64,000 nucleotides of DNA. Source: Rhodosorus marinus. Its lineage: Eukaryota; Rhodophyta; Stylonematophyceae; Stylonematales; Stylonemataceae. This document shows, one piece after another, positions 45,043 to 56,490 of the stretch. The stretch is taken from positions 124,001 through 188,000 of the forward strand of contig JAMWBK010000003.1 of the NCBI GenBank assembly GCA_029953675.1. Reading direction: 5' to 3'. Position 1 is the first letter of the stretch. Every line of letters starts with the position of its first letter. The notes under the pieces are model-generated. The model worked only from the letters and a program-made list of their open reading frames with translations. It made no database searches and was not told the DNA's origin. The translations under genes and the position numbers were made by a program.

Positions 45043-47575
45043 AGCTCTAAACCGAGTGCTGGAGACAAGGAGGGTTCCGTTGGAGAGGCGAAAACCGGGA
45101 AGACGAAAACCTAAAGCGGCGGCTTCGAAAATAGGTAAATCCATCGTAGCAGCCGTAGATCATGATCTGGTGCCAACAATCAAGCTGGATCACGACGATG
45201 CGGAACATGAAATTATCGACGCTGAACCAGGACTCGGGCCAACTGACCCGAAAAGCTCTTGCTGGATGCCGGCAGTTATTTATGAATTGGCTGGAATGAA
45301 CAGGCTCTGCATTAAGACTTGGCTTCGGTTTTCTCGATGAGAAGCGAAGACGCGCACATGCGAGATACTAATGATAGGCTGGAGTCCCCTTTGATGGGGC
45401 ATGTGACATGACTGAATGGACGTGCAGACAATCAATGCACTCATCAAGCGCAACAGCGCATTTGGCAGTCCAAGATCGGCGATCTTCGTAGCCCAGTACT
45501 AAATGTTCAAAAGGAGGTCCATCAGGTTCTCGCCGGCTCGGGCTGCTTTCGCAAACACGGATTCGAAGTGCAGTAGAGAGCTCATGGAGATCGGTATGTG
45601 AACGATGACAGCTGTGGGCCTGTTCACTCAGCTTTGCATGCCTTGGGCCAAGGCATGTTGGAAATGCGATCTCGGCTCCAATGCTCCCACATTCTTTCAC
45701 TGTTCGTGCGTGTGCCGCGGGCGCCCACCGCTGAGGTAGGAATTTCGAATTAGTGTCGTTGCTTTTTCCAGATGTCAGGTCAAGACAAGCGGATTCGCCC
45801 GAATCCTGAAAAATGAGCATCAAGCTTGACAGCAGCCCCTGTTGTGGTTCCTAAAACTAAGGGGAATTTGTTGCACGCTTACTTTTTCCACTCGGAAAAT
45901 CTGTACGTTTATTTCAAACTACCCAAACAGCCAAGCATGCTAGCCAGGGTTTTATAGCTGTTTGCTATTACTTGCCAGGGAGGGACATTCGAGAGGTAAT
46001 ATATATAATGTAGCAAATCCGACTAGTTACTGCTGTTTCGGCCCCTTCTTGACCTGTTCAGCCGTTCGAGGCTCTTTTCTTTGACTTTGTCAATCGTTCA
46101 CAACTCGTTTTGTTCCCTTTGGACCGTTCACGACTTCTTCTGGTCCCTACAAGAGCCGCTGTGCCACGTTTCTGACCTACGAGCCCCCCTGAACGTTCTG
46201 CCCTTGCCTCATCCCGGTGGGATATTAGCCCCCCACTTTGCGGCTCACAACTAATGTATTGATATGGATGCTTTCCGATTCCTACTGTTAATGTTGGTTC
46301 TGGGCTTCGCTACCCAAACGAAGTTGCATACCGGGAGCAAGTGTGACAGAGTCATGACGCATGTCGGCGTTTTGTTTTTTAACCCCAAGCGCAAAGCTGC
46401 TACATGGCTGAGGCGAGCTGGGAACGAGCAGCGCATAGGCCTCCTGGTCACCTGTGGGCGACATCACATCGAGCACAGACTAAATATGGCATAATGACTT
46501 CATCATGGAGTATTTTGGATCTCGCAAGTTCAACTCCTCTGTGCTGAGACTCTGGCCATAACCAAGCTACGCTGTCCGCGCGGCGTGCAACCTTCGAAGC
46601 AGGATGAGGAGCATACGTCAATCGGAGGCAAGGAGATAAACGACCAAATGTCCTCGAACCCAACGGAACAGCGTCAATCTCACGCCTTCATTTTTCAGTG
46701 AACCTACACAATCTAAATCGAGGAGCTCCCATTCGGCGGTCCCCAAGGTGCTGTCCCCATGTTTCAACAGCACCCGAATCCCACCTTGCGACAGCACCCC
46801 AGCTGCTTTCCAAAACTAACCGTGCAACAGGACGTCAGGGAGGTTGTCGCGTCAATCAAAGAGAAAAGGGTAACGATTGAAGCAAAGAATCTGGACTAAA
46901 AATGAAGAAAACTCGTCCATTTGAAAAAAAAACGTTCCTGGTTTCTTTGCTCCTTTCTCTCTCTCTGCCTGCGCTATGCAAGAGAACAGATTCGAACGCC
47001 GGTTCATGTTGAAGCACCTCGTCGAATTCGATTACCAGCCACATTGATTGATGGAATGAAAAAGTTTCTTTTTACGAAAGAACCATTCCTGAAGATATAC
47101 CTCATCTGTTGGGAGCGTACTTCTACAACCGCAAATTTTCGATGACGGGCGTTCCACAAGCTAGTGGAATATGCACCAAGCCCGTGTTGTGATGCGCTCC
47201 GGACAAGGTCCTGAAAAGCTGATGCCGACAAGCCCTTCCTCCGTTTGAACAACAAAACCGCGTTCCATTGGCTGGACCGCTCATATTTTGATTGAGAATA
47301 TCCCTTATTAGATTGACAGGGATTTTACCTCTACAGGGCTTTTTTCGCTTATGGAGTCACCATGCTGGCAGGCGCGTTGTCAACCTCGAGATAGAATATA
47401 AGTAAGCGATCGAGAAAGTTTTCTGCGTCGTGGGTTGTAGAGATGGACCCATCAACTGTCCTATGTTCGTGTGAAATGTTTGAATGTGTTAGTGCGGGGT
47501 TCGTCCTCTGAGTTTCTGTCTTGATTTGTAAGTGACAAAGGCGCTTTTGCTGGTGGGGGCAGGCATTGATACAGG
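45043..47575. other. intergenic, no gene seen
   Basis: About 2.5 kb with chance-sized frames on both strands (up to 151 codons at 45368-45823 minus). Nothing recognised. Confidence 0.4.
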
Positions 47576-49506
47576 ATGAACCGAATTTCTCCCAAAGTTC
47601 TAGTCCTGATGCTAGTGGCTGCTGTTATATATTGGAGAGGAGGCAGCTCTGAAGCTAAAGAGGGAGAGGATGCTAGAGTAGTGAAAATCCCTGCTTTCCC
47701 TCGCAACTCTTCGGGTAGCAAGGAAAGCTTTCCGCAACAGCATGTAACGTACGTTGTTTAGTGTGCATACTGTGCCTGACGCTTCGCTTGGACTAAATAC
47801 TGACTCGAAAAGTTTGCCTTACCCATGACAGGTGCTGGTGCGTGCGTGAGAATGTTCATTGCACTGTTCCACAAGGCTTGATTGCGGGCTCCGAGAAAAT
47901 AGTTTGCAATCCCGTCGGTGGCTATGATTCTATTGATGAAGAGCACTGTCGTTTCGAGTATGACCTGTACAACCCAGATACAAAGTTTGCCGTCGAAGTC
48001 GGCGAGCGGTGGAAAGTCGATGTTGAGTACGGGTCTGCCGGCACTGACGACAACTGGCTTGGTAGAGGCATGCCGAGAACGCAAACCGACCTTTTCAAGC
48101 TTATGATGAGGCTCACCCCGGGGTTTGGTGGGCACCTGCACAGCATGCATCACAGTATGTACTCTGGGAATAGAGGTTGGAGATCTGGAAACAGTCTGTT
48201 CTATCCAGATCCATTCAAGCTCGTACTGAATCAAGTGGGTCGGCTGGGTAGGATCGTGTCTGGTGGCAAGATGAATGGACCCGGTCACCGTCAATCTGGA
48301 TTCCACCAGAAAAGGAGTCGCAAGGGCTGGAGTAATCCAAAGTCTTCTCGAGGTGGATATGGCCGCAAGTCCTCAAGGTTTTTTTCCTTCAAGGGGATCA
48401 TGGTATGCATCGGGCTGTTCCTTTTAACTTCCAAGTACCTCGGCCGTGCACGCGATAGATCAAATTCAAGCAGTTCCCGTAGAGGCCACGGGCAAGCCGC
48501 AGAATTTAGCGACCAAATAGTTAGCGACCGTTCGGCGGAGACTGATCAAGATAACGTTCGAGCATCTGGTGATCAGAATGTAGAAGTGATGAGCAGCTCC
48601 CAACGAAGGGAGGCCTACGGCACACCTACCGAGTCGGTACCGAGGGGTGAGGAGAGCACACCGACTCTCACTGGAGACGACCAGCCAGCTGCTGTGATTG
48701 ATGGTGACACACGCGATGCTCAGACCGATCAGGGTGACGGAGTTGAATCAGCGCATTCTGAGACACAGGTCGAAGATGACCAGGAGTCAATACAATCCTC
48801 GCCACCGGATGAGGATCCTGAGCATCGTCTAGTGCCAAGGATCGCTAGGTTTTGGAGGAGAGGAGGATTCTTCAATCTTCTGGTTTTCCTTTCCGTTTTC
48901 GAGATAGTGTCGGTGCTCCTGCGCACAGGAAAATTGCATGATTTGGTTCTCGGACTGAGCCTGTCAGTTGCCACCTACAAATTTGTGGAAACGAAACTGT
49001 CGCTTGCAGTTTGGGAGGCGGTTTGTCCGTCGATAGAGACTGTCTTTGCCTGCGCCCTTGAGAAGTTGGAGAGCTCTCGACAATGGAGTTATTCGGTTCT
49101 TGGTGATGCAAACGAAAGAATCGCACAGCACACTGAAATTCTCCGCGACCATGTGCACAGAAACCAAGCTTACGCGTCTACTGCCGCTAGGAGGGGACAA
49201 TCGGCGCTGGCGTCATATAGACAGCAGCTCTCTGTCGGCTTGGCTGAACTTGATATCACCACGATCGCTGCCGCGTTGTTAGTTATTTATGTCGTCTACC
49301 GGGCCCTATATCGCTTTGCCGCTTGGGAACTGCTGAAGCTAGTTGGATTAGTTGCAGTCGCCTACCTTGCTTATCAACTTATTGAGAGTGGTTCCGCGGG
49401 AGACGGTCGCGTGGACAGGTCAGGAAGTAATGCGTCGTTCAACACAGGGTACAGGGGAGTTTTCCGGCGTACCGGAGGGATCTCCCGTCATCGTCGTCGC
49501 TGGTAA
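47576..49506 (+). CDS. unrecognised cysteine-rich multi-spanning membrane protein
   Basis: Two exons (47576-47748, 47832-49506) join in phase to 615 residues. An N-terminal hydrophobic segment (VLVLMLVAAVIYW, about 8-21) looks like a signal peptide or anchor. A luminal-type domain follows with five cysteines: TCWCVRENVHC (59, 61, 68), then IVCN and EEHCRFEYDLYN. A Gly/His/Ser-rich basic stretch leads to a hydrophobic segment about 246-260. A long acidic Ser/Glu/Asp-rich disordered region (about 265-390) precedes a further segment about 404-424 and a hairpin of two C-terminal membrane segments (about 532-552 and 557-574), with a short Arg-rich tail (SRHRRRW). The GYDSIDEEHCRFEYDL stretch faintly recalls the luminal end of SARAF, an ER calcium-entry regulator, but the rest does not fit and I do not assign it. 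Secretory-pathway membrane protein is an inference from topology. Confidence 0.75.
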
Positions 49507-50374
49507 GACCGTTGATGGTCATAGTTGACCTATGATACCTCTCAAAGATTATGCGTTCTTGAGAACGTTTGGCTATCACAACGTCTTTCAGGGATGCTAC
49601 GGATTGACGGGCATGTCTTTTTCGATAGTGTTGAAGGTCATCATGATCTGTGTTGATGCTGGGTGATTTCGCGGTTCGCATGTGTCTTATTAAAATATAT
49701 CTTGCAATGGATACATTCTGTCGTTCACGAGACGCCCGCAGCTACTTGTAGATTGTCGTCCACAGATCCCGACGACGTGGAACTCACGGGTATCGGATGA
49801 AGGAGAAACTTTGATACATTGGTACATTGGTGCGCTGTATCCGTTAGTCTTTTTCCCCTCGGGGTTTTTTCTTCAGTCTCCGGTTAAACCAAATCGTTCA
49901 TTCTATCCGTCGGAGATCTCAAGTTTAACTTTGGCTGATGGATCTCAGAACCGATTCACTGCGCTAAAAAATTGAGGCAGTTGGGTCCTGCGAGTTGGAA
50001 CATGAGTTTCTCATAAGAACCAACTGGACAAAGACGAGCGTACCAGTGCGTTAAAAAGCCGATGCAGGAGACTGGGGCAGTGAACCGTTCGTGGTTGTCA
50101 AGATCCTGAGCTATCTGCTGAGAACTGACAGAGGGACTCTAGACACAAGACGTGTAATTGTATGCTCTCGGCTATTATACAACGCAGACGTCTGAGCCAG
50201 AGAATTGTGAAGGTACTGTGTGATCCCTTGTGGAGTCTCACGTCGATGTTGAGGGGGAGGAGGGGTGGGGGTTAGGGTGGGGTGCGATTCTGTTTAGAAA
50301 CGAGTTGAGAAAAGCGTGGGTTGCGAGTACGACTCTGGAAGCTTCTGACGCTCTTACCTTCTGCGCAAAACAAT
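49507..50374. other. intergenic spacer
   Basis: 868 bases between two same-strand membrane-protein genes. No feature recognised. Confidence 0.4.
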
Positions 50375-52496
50375 ATGATCCAGTTTGGGGGTAGACAGAT
50401 TCTACTGTCACCAAGTGGACCGGTGGTTTTGGGCTTCTTGATCTTCTCGATCTTTGCCCGTTTGACCGCCGGGTCGCTTTTGAGGGGAATTGCGTACCAT
50501 AGCTACCAAGAAGGTGACCAACTGGAGGTGATTGCCACAAAGCTCACCTCGAAAATTAACCAGCTCCCTTATGACTACTATTCAGTTCCCTTCTGCGACT
50601 CCCAAGACGTGACCGCACGTTCACGGAGGGTCAACTTGGGTCAGCTGCTTAGTGGAGAACGGGCGAAGACCACTGATTTTCAGTTCAGAATGAACAAGAG
50701 TCAGCAATGCACGCTAATGTGCACGGTGCTCCTTCAGAACAAGGATGCTGCGGTACTGCAGCAGCGAATAGCGCAGATGTACTCAGTGCGACTCAGCTTG
50801 GATCACATGCCTGTGGTTGTCAAGGGGACGACCAAGGGTGGCAACGTCGCATATCAACTGGGATACCCGTTGGGATTCGTGGAGGACGATTCGCACTATA
50901 TCAACAACTATTTGCGGCTGAAAGTTTTGGTCCATCGCGAGCACGACTCGGATCGGGACTATTTCCAGGTGGTGGGCTTCGAAGTTGAGCCCAAGTCACT
51001 CTCATTCTACGTGGAGACAGGGGAAGTCACGAAGGAGCAGTGCACAGCCCCGCGAGCTGCACCCCTCAAGGTCGAGGCAGGGACCGAAGTGCCGTTTGTG
51101 TATGATGTAGTCTTCGAGGAGAGCGAAATGAACTGGGCAACGAGGTGGGACCACCTCCTCAAGCCCAGTGACGATGTAGTCCGCCTCCAATGGAGTGTGA
51201 CCATGAACTCGATGCTAGTGGGTGTTTTTCTGACGGCTCTAGTGGGCTTCATTCTTCTGAGAACCGTTTTGAGGGACTTTGTAAGGTATGCCAAGCCAAT
51301 TTTGAAGTCCTCATGGTGCTGCTTCGATGTCAGTTGCTTCCCCAGCAATCACTGTTTGTTCTTTTCCCGAGCGTCTGCAAACGGAAGACGCTGTCGTCTC
51401 GTCATTTTCATCCCGGCATGCCCGCGCTCGAAAGAAATACCGAAAACAATCTTCTAACGATCGTAATTGAACTCGGCTGTTCTCTGTCAGATACAATCAA
51501 CTGGACCAAGAAGCTCCTGAGGAGGACTCCTCCGGCTGGAAGGTCCTGCACGCAGACGTATTTCGAACGCCCAGATATGCCGCTCCTCTTTGTGTTTTCG
51601 TGGGTACCGGGACGCAGGTATTTACAATGGCCGCTATTACGCAGGTCTTTGCCGTAGCGGGTTTAGTTTCCCAGGGAAATCGGGCCGCTCTGCTCACTGC
51701 CATGCTGTTTTTGTGGGTTGCTACATCCCTGGTGTCCGGCTATACGTCAGCGAGATTGTACACTTCGTTGAAAGGAACAAAGTCGCGCAAATGGGTCACA
51801 ACTGCAACGGCTTTCCTGTTTTCCGGCATCACGTTCATCGCCTTTTTCGTTCTTAACTTGGTTCTGTCAATGTTTCGGTCTCAAGCAGCGGTTCCGTTGC
51901 GAGGGTTGGTCGGGCTTCTCCTTCTTTGGTTCTGCCTCGCGATTCCGCTTGTTTTCGTTGGGGCGTATCTGGGATATAAGCGGCGACCGCACGAGTTCCC
52001 GGTGAGGACCAACCAGATTCCTCGTGCCGTCCCCAAGTCACCGATCCCATTCGCAAGGCTAATACTCCCTCTGGTAGCGGGAATTTTCCCGTTCTGTAGC
52101 TTCCTGTGTGAGCTCACCTTCATCCTCAACACGATGTGGCAGGGTCAGATTTACTTTCTTTTTGGTTTCCTTCTCGCCGTCTTCGCACTCCTAACGGTGA
52201 CCTGTGGCGAGATGAGCGTCGTGTTCACCTATATAACTCTGTCGAACGAAGATCACCGTTGGTGGTGGCCAGCTTTCCTCGCATCGGGAAGCTCGGGGTT
52301 GTACGTGTTTCTGTATTCTATCTACTACCTCAAAACCCATCCCGGTTTTCATGGAGTGACGCTTATCAGTGTCCTGATTTATATGGTCTACATGAACATC
52401 ATCTCCGTTGCGTTTGCGCTTATGACTGGCGCCATCGGCTTTCACGCGAGCTTCTTTTTTGTGAAAAGGATATACGGAGCCATCAGAATTGAATAG
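50375..52496 (+). CDS. TM9SF (nonaspanin / EMP70) protein
   Basis: Two exons (50375-51285, 51491-52496) join in phase to 638 residues. TM9SF proteins are nine-span endosome/Golgi proteins sorting membrane proteins rich in Gly transmembrane segments and affecting adhesion and autophagy. After a signal peptide (to about residue 33) comes the luminal domain with the family's YQEGDQLEVIATKLTSKINQ-like opening and LPYDYYSVPFC, through to the first core helix (MNSMLVGVFLTALVGFILL). Exon 2 encodes SGWKVLHADVFRTPRY (family GWKLVHGDVFRPP), eight more membrane helices, FPFCSFLCELTFILNTMW, and AIGFHASFFFVKRIY. The C-terminus ends AIRIE, where the family usually has a KxD Golgi-retention signal. The in-frame upstream sequence lacks an ATG, so ATG 50375 is the likely start. 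Confidence 0.93.
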
Positions 52497-53324
52497 CTTT
52501 CGAGGATGATCAGGATCTGCACGCGTTTTTTGCTGTTACAAACCAGTAGACCAGAGAGTTTGGACCTCAACCGGGTCGCCAATGTTCTGGGGCAATCGCT
52601 TAGCAAGTGATCTATCATGAAATCAACTCGAGGATGCACATGGGGAATCGCGGCTGTTGGCGTCTCGGTCTGCGGGGCTTGATGTAGGGCATCAGTCACC
52701 GGGATGACCAAGCTAGGACGAGGTTCTGTGTGCAGGAAACTTGGCTTTAGGAACCGCTCGAGCAGGAAAATCCCCCACCTCTCTGTGCGCTTGGCAGTCG
52801 AAATTACCACTACGGAACCCCCCCGGAGAAGCTTACGTTTGGACCGGGGACCACGCTGTGCAATAGAAAGCCCAAATCAGACGTGCAATCTCAAGAATCA
52901 AGTTTACAAAAACCGCAATATGCACAATAAATAGCATTAACCAATACACACTTTTGACTACCAATGACTGCCCTATGGCTTCGACGGAACGGTCATTGAA
53001 CACTACAGTATTTCAAGCGCTCTACGCAGCGCGAGGCAACCCTGGGTCTGGACCAGACTCAGTACGGAAACCGCGGGTCTGAGATCGGACCCGCTCGCAA
53101 GCATCGTTCATCTCTCAAGATGCTCAACAGGCAACCAACTCCCGGCGTTTGTGCGGGTGCAGAGCAAATCGCTTCTTGGCCAGCACACACAGCAGAGCGG
53201 CTCGTTCGGTGAAAGTCGTATGTCAACATTGAGCAGAATCTCCTCACTTAAAATTCCTCCACGAGTGAGTAGACGTTTGCTCCTGTTTTTCCGCACGTCC
53301 TCTCTCTTTTGAGCAACAGTTCTA
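52497..53324. other. convergent 3' spacer
   Basis: 828 bases between the TM9SF gene (plus) and the cysteine-motif orphan (minus). A possible polyadenylation hexamer AATAAA lies at 52926-52931 for the TM9SF gene. Additional downstream exons of the minus-strand gene cannot be excluded (open frame 53108-53356). Confidence 0.4.
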
Positions 53325-54626
53325 TCAGGATACATCTGCAAGCACGTTTTGCTCATCCAAGACCTCCTCGAATAGGACCGGGCTTAGATCCTTTCCAAAG
53401 CGAGGAGTAGGACGGTTCACCAATGTGCTGCCTCTAGCTCCCCAGTTCTCCCGTCCAATGAAGCGTTTCGTAGTTTCTATTCCGTCTTCAATACTGCCGG
53501 CTTCGTTTATGCTATCCACATCGACGGACTTGACCTCGGACGAGTTGCCGCCACAATCGCCAATCGTGAATTGGGACGCAGTGCTGTTGTACATGATCAT
53601 CTCACTGTTCCCAACTATTCCGAGACGATCAAAAGCCGCTCCGGAATGGGTCAAGTACTGACTACGGAGCATTTTCGTACCGTAGTCGCTGCCCATGTCC
53701 GTTGAGAATCTCCACCAGAGTTCAGAACTGCCGTTCTCATGCGGTCGGTCCGGAAACTCAAAGCTAAACCTCGTCTGGAAAGTACCAGATGCCGCGTTCA
53801 CAAAGTGGCTCGCCCAGCCCATCCATTCTGTAAACTCCATCTTGACCTCTGGCCCGAGAACTCTCGAACGCAGTGCCGGTGCGCATTCACAGGGATTGCC
53901 CCGAGCAACGCAGTATATGCAGTCCTGTGTGGAAATTATGTTCCCGCGTCCAACAAGCTTCGCCAAGCGAACAAGACGAAATTTCAAGAAGTTAAGCCCA
54001 AATGTCACCTCGGCGTAGGTAGGATTGGGGTTACGACTACTGAGATACATGTCATACCTTGTTCGGAGGACCCCCATCACCATCTGCATTTTGATACATG
54101 ACGACCTCATTATACCACTCATGAGTTGTTTTCACAACGTGCTTGACGAGGCAAACACTGCCGCTCGTATACCATATAGTCTGAAGCATTTCGCCGGTCC
54201 TCAGATCTACTACAAATTGTCGATTGGCTACTTCCGATGCGCTCGGGTCCTGTGAGAGATCCGTTGTCAACGTTCCAAATACCTACGAATAAAACAGCAC
54301 AATATGAACAACCTTAGCAAGCCTTCTGGGTTTTCTGGGACCACAATCGTGGCTCACACCTAAGCTAGGTACACGACGAGAACATCATGCTTCCGTCCTC
54401 CTAAACTTGGAATCACGCCGCTTACCGAACCAAAAACGAGGGAACCGCTTTGGTGCTGCGGAATAATGAGCATTTCCCCAGCACCTTCCGTACTCGCATC
54501 CCCTTCCGAGACAAACGCGACGCTCAGATCCATGTTCTTACCGGTGACCTCATTGTTTGCCGTTCTGCTCATGAGCCATGAGACTGCCTCAGGAGCCAGC
54601 TTATTCCAAGCCAGTGCCCTCTCCAT
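53325..54626 (-). CDS. orphan with compact C-x2-C-x6-C-x-C motif
   Basis: Three exons (54626-54426, 54282-54058, 54008-53325) join in phase to 369 residues. The first part is soluble and mixed; there is no signal peptide or membrane segment. After the second junction comes a basic hydrophobic helix (FLKFRLVRLAKLVGRG) and then DCIYCVARGNPCECAPALRSR, i.e. C-x2-C-x6-C-x-C-x4-R-x-R, which looks like a small zinc- or other metal-binding knuckle. It is followed by an aromatic-rich segment (FTEWMGWASHFVNAASGTF) and an acidic Ser-rich tail. A regulatory, nucleic-acid-binding role would fit but is inference. I do not recognise the family. The second intron would be 49 bases (54009-54057); without it a TGA follows the donor. 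The ATG is the first of the frame. Confidence 0.7.
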
Positions 54627-55785
54627 GGCTTAAGGCAAGTACCGTTCCCCACCCTATAAACCTTTCACCAAAAAGCACAGTTTCACGAAGACGATTCCCC
54701 TCGCCAACCACCCCAAATGCCGATTCCGTCAAGCTGCTCCAGTCCGTGTTCTAAAACCTCCACCCATTATCGCACGCTTTCATACACGACAGCGAGAGCG
54801 TCCCATGACAACAAACTCCGTCCACTCAACAACCCTGTCCACCCCAACCTCACAGTCCCAAACGAACTGCGGTATACCTTTTGGTCACCAACCCGAGCTC
54901 AGCCCAGCTGACCCAATTCCTACCCTTTTCCTCCTCCTCGCTACAAGCAAGGACATGAAGACTGAGCTTTAGCCTATCTCCCCGCTAGTCTGCACAGCCC
55001 CTCTAGCTATACCCCCATAGCAGCCACTCCAACAGACAACTTCAAATAAATATCCACAATCAGTCCGCACCGCACTAAAGATACGAGAATAAGCAAGACC
55101 CGCCGCCTTAGTCACCCCCCACTCCACCTCGCCCCAAACAAGATACCAAAATTTAGACCTATAAAATCCCAACCCTTCTTCCAAACCCTTTCTAAAACAT
55201 CAGCTATTCAAAACATCAAGGAGAAACGTAGAAAACAACCGAATCCTAAAAAGGGCAACTTTTAGAGATGGTCCCTTTTTCTGGTAAACTCTAGGACTCC
55301 CTAGCAAGCGAGAATGTGCAGCATCAGGGAAGATTAAGAAAAACACCGTTCCAGACCGATCAGCGTCTTCTTCCTGCAAACATCAAAAATTCAAAAGGTC
55401 GAGCAGCGTCACCTGCCGATCTACTCCAATTGCGGTGAAAGGGCATGTATTTAAAAGCGAAACAAGTTTTGTACGCAAGAACGTTTGAAAATGTGTAAAC
55501 TAAGAGATGACGCTTATAACAAATCCCCGTGATATGTAGATTGGGCAGCCCCATCGCGTGGAATTTTTCCAGCGTTTGGCATAAAAACTGGGCTCCCGGT
55601 ACCAGAGCTAGGGTTGTGCCTAGTGGGTCGGGTTTTTCGCTGTTTACGACCCAGCAGAAGTGGTTAAACCCGCGAAAACAGGGGAGTTTAGAGGGGTAAA
55701 CACCGAAAAACCCGATCCACTGGGCAAAAACCCAAACCAATTGGGAACGAGGCTCGCCCAAAGATTTCATTGATCGCTAAGTTTT
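54627..55785. other. intergenic, no gene seen
   Basis: Upstream of the cysteine-motif orphan. Only short random frames. Confidence 0.4.
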
Positions 55786-56490
55786 TTAACTATAATTCAA
55801 TAAATGCGTTGTTTTAGACTGGTTAGGTTTTGTCTTGCTCACAGCTGGAAGGAAAATTTGCGCCTTGGCTGGAAAGGAGCTCTTGTTGGGAGTGTGAACT
55901 TCGGCAGCACAAAAACAAGAAAGCGGGGCAATGCATTTAGTAGCAAGCCAGAGCAATTGGATCCGGCTGTCGTTTCGTCTCGTTCCTTCAGAAAACCCGT
56001 TTCGAACGACGAGCGAGAGACGTTCTGGCTTTCTCTCATATGAGTTCGGGTAAGCTAGATAGGTTTCTGAAATCTTTGGTCGTCTTGCTGACGAGACTTC
56101 CATATCTGCCGTGTTCACGTTGTGAATTGAGTGAAAAAAAAAAATTCTACTGTTGTTTTGTTTCTCGCATCGGGTGCGCCCCATCCGAAAGATGGATTTC
56201 AGACCGGGACTGAATGGGGCAGATGGGAATGCAAACCTTGAGATATCAATTCGTTTGAATGTATAAGCTCTGGGGTTATCCACTTCGAAAAGGTGCTTGA
56301 CGACTGAAAGTCCAGCTCTCTCTCCACTGTCACACGTGGAGGAATAGGTGAAGGAACGGATATATCCCAGATAGAATTCACAAGGTTTCATTACGCGTAG
56401 GCCCCTGCATCCTGGGACCGGAATCGTTACTCGCATCGTGAATCGGATTTCCCCGAGTCGTGTCAAGAAGCGAGAACCGGCTTTCACCAT
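55786..56490 (-). CDS. possible hypothetical protein (weak)
   Basis: ATG-initiated uninterrupted frame of 234 residues, longer than the other unassigned frames here and slightly beyond what chance readily gives in 64 kb of this composition. It has no membrane segment, repeat or known motif, and its composition (many Ser, Arg, Phe, Cys) is not clearly protein-like. It may be spurious or a decayed gene. Confidence 0.25.
   Translation of the reverse strand: MVKAGSRFLTRLGEIRFTMRVTIPVPGCRGLRVMKPCEFYLGYIRSFTYSSTCDSGERAGLSVVKHLFEVDNPRAYTFKRIDISRFAFPSAPFSPGLKSIFRMGRTRCEKQNNSRIFFFHSIHNVNTADMEVSSARRPKISETYLAYPNSYERKPERLSLVVRNGFSEGTRRNDSRIQLLWLATKCIAPLSCFCAAEVHTPNKSSFPAKAQIFLPAVSKTKPNQSKTTHLLNYS

Noticed and set aside
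45368-45823. 151-codon minus-strand frame
   Set aside because: Chance length, no recognisable features.
46980-47060. Possible tRNA B-box (CGTTCGAATC on the minus strand)
   Set aside because: No matching A-box, acceptor stem or anticodon arm could be folded around it.
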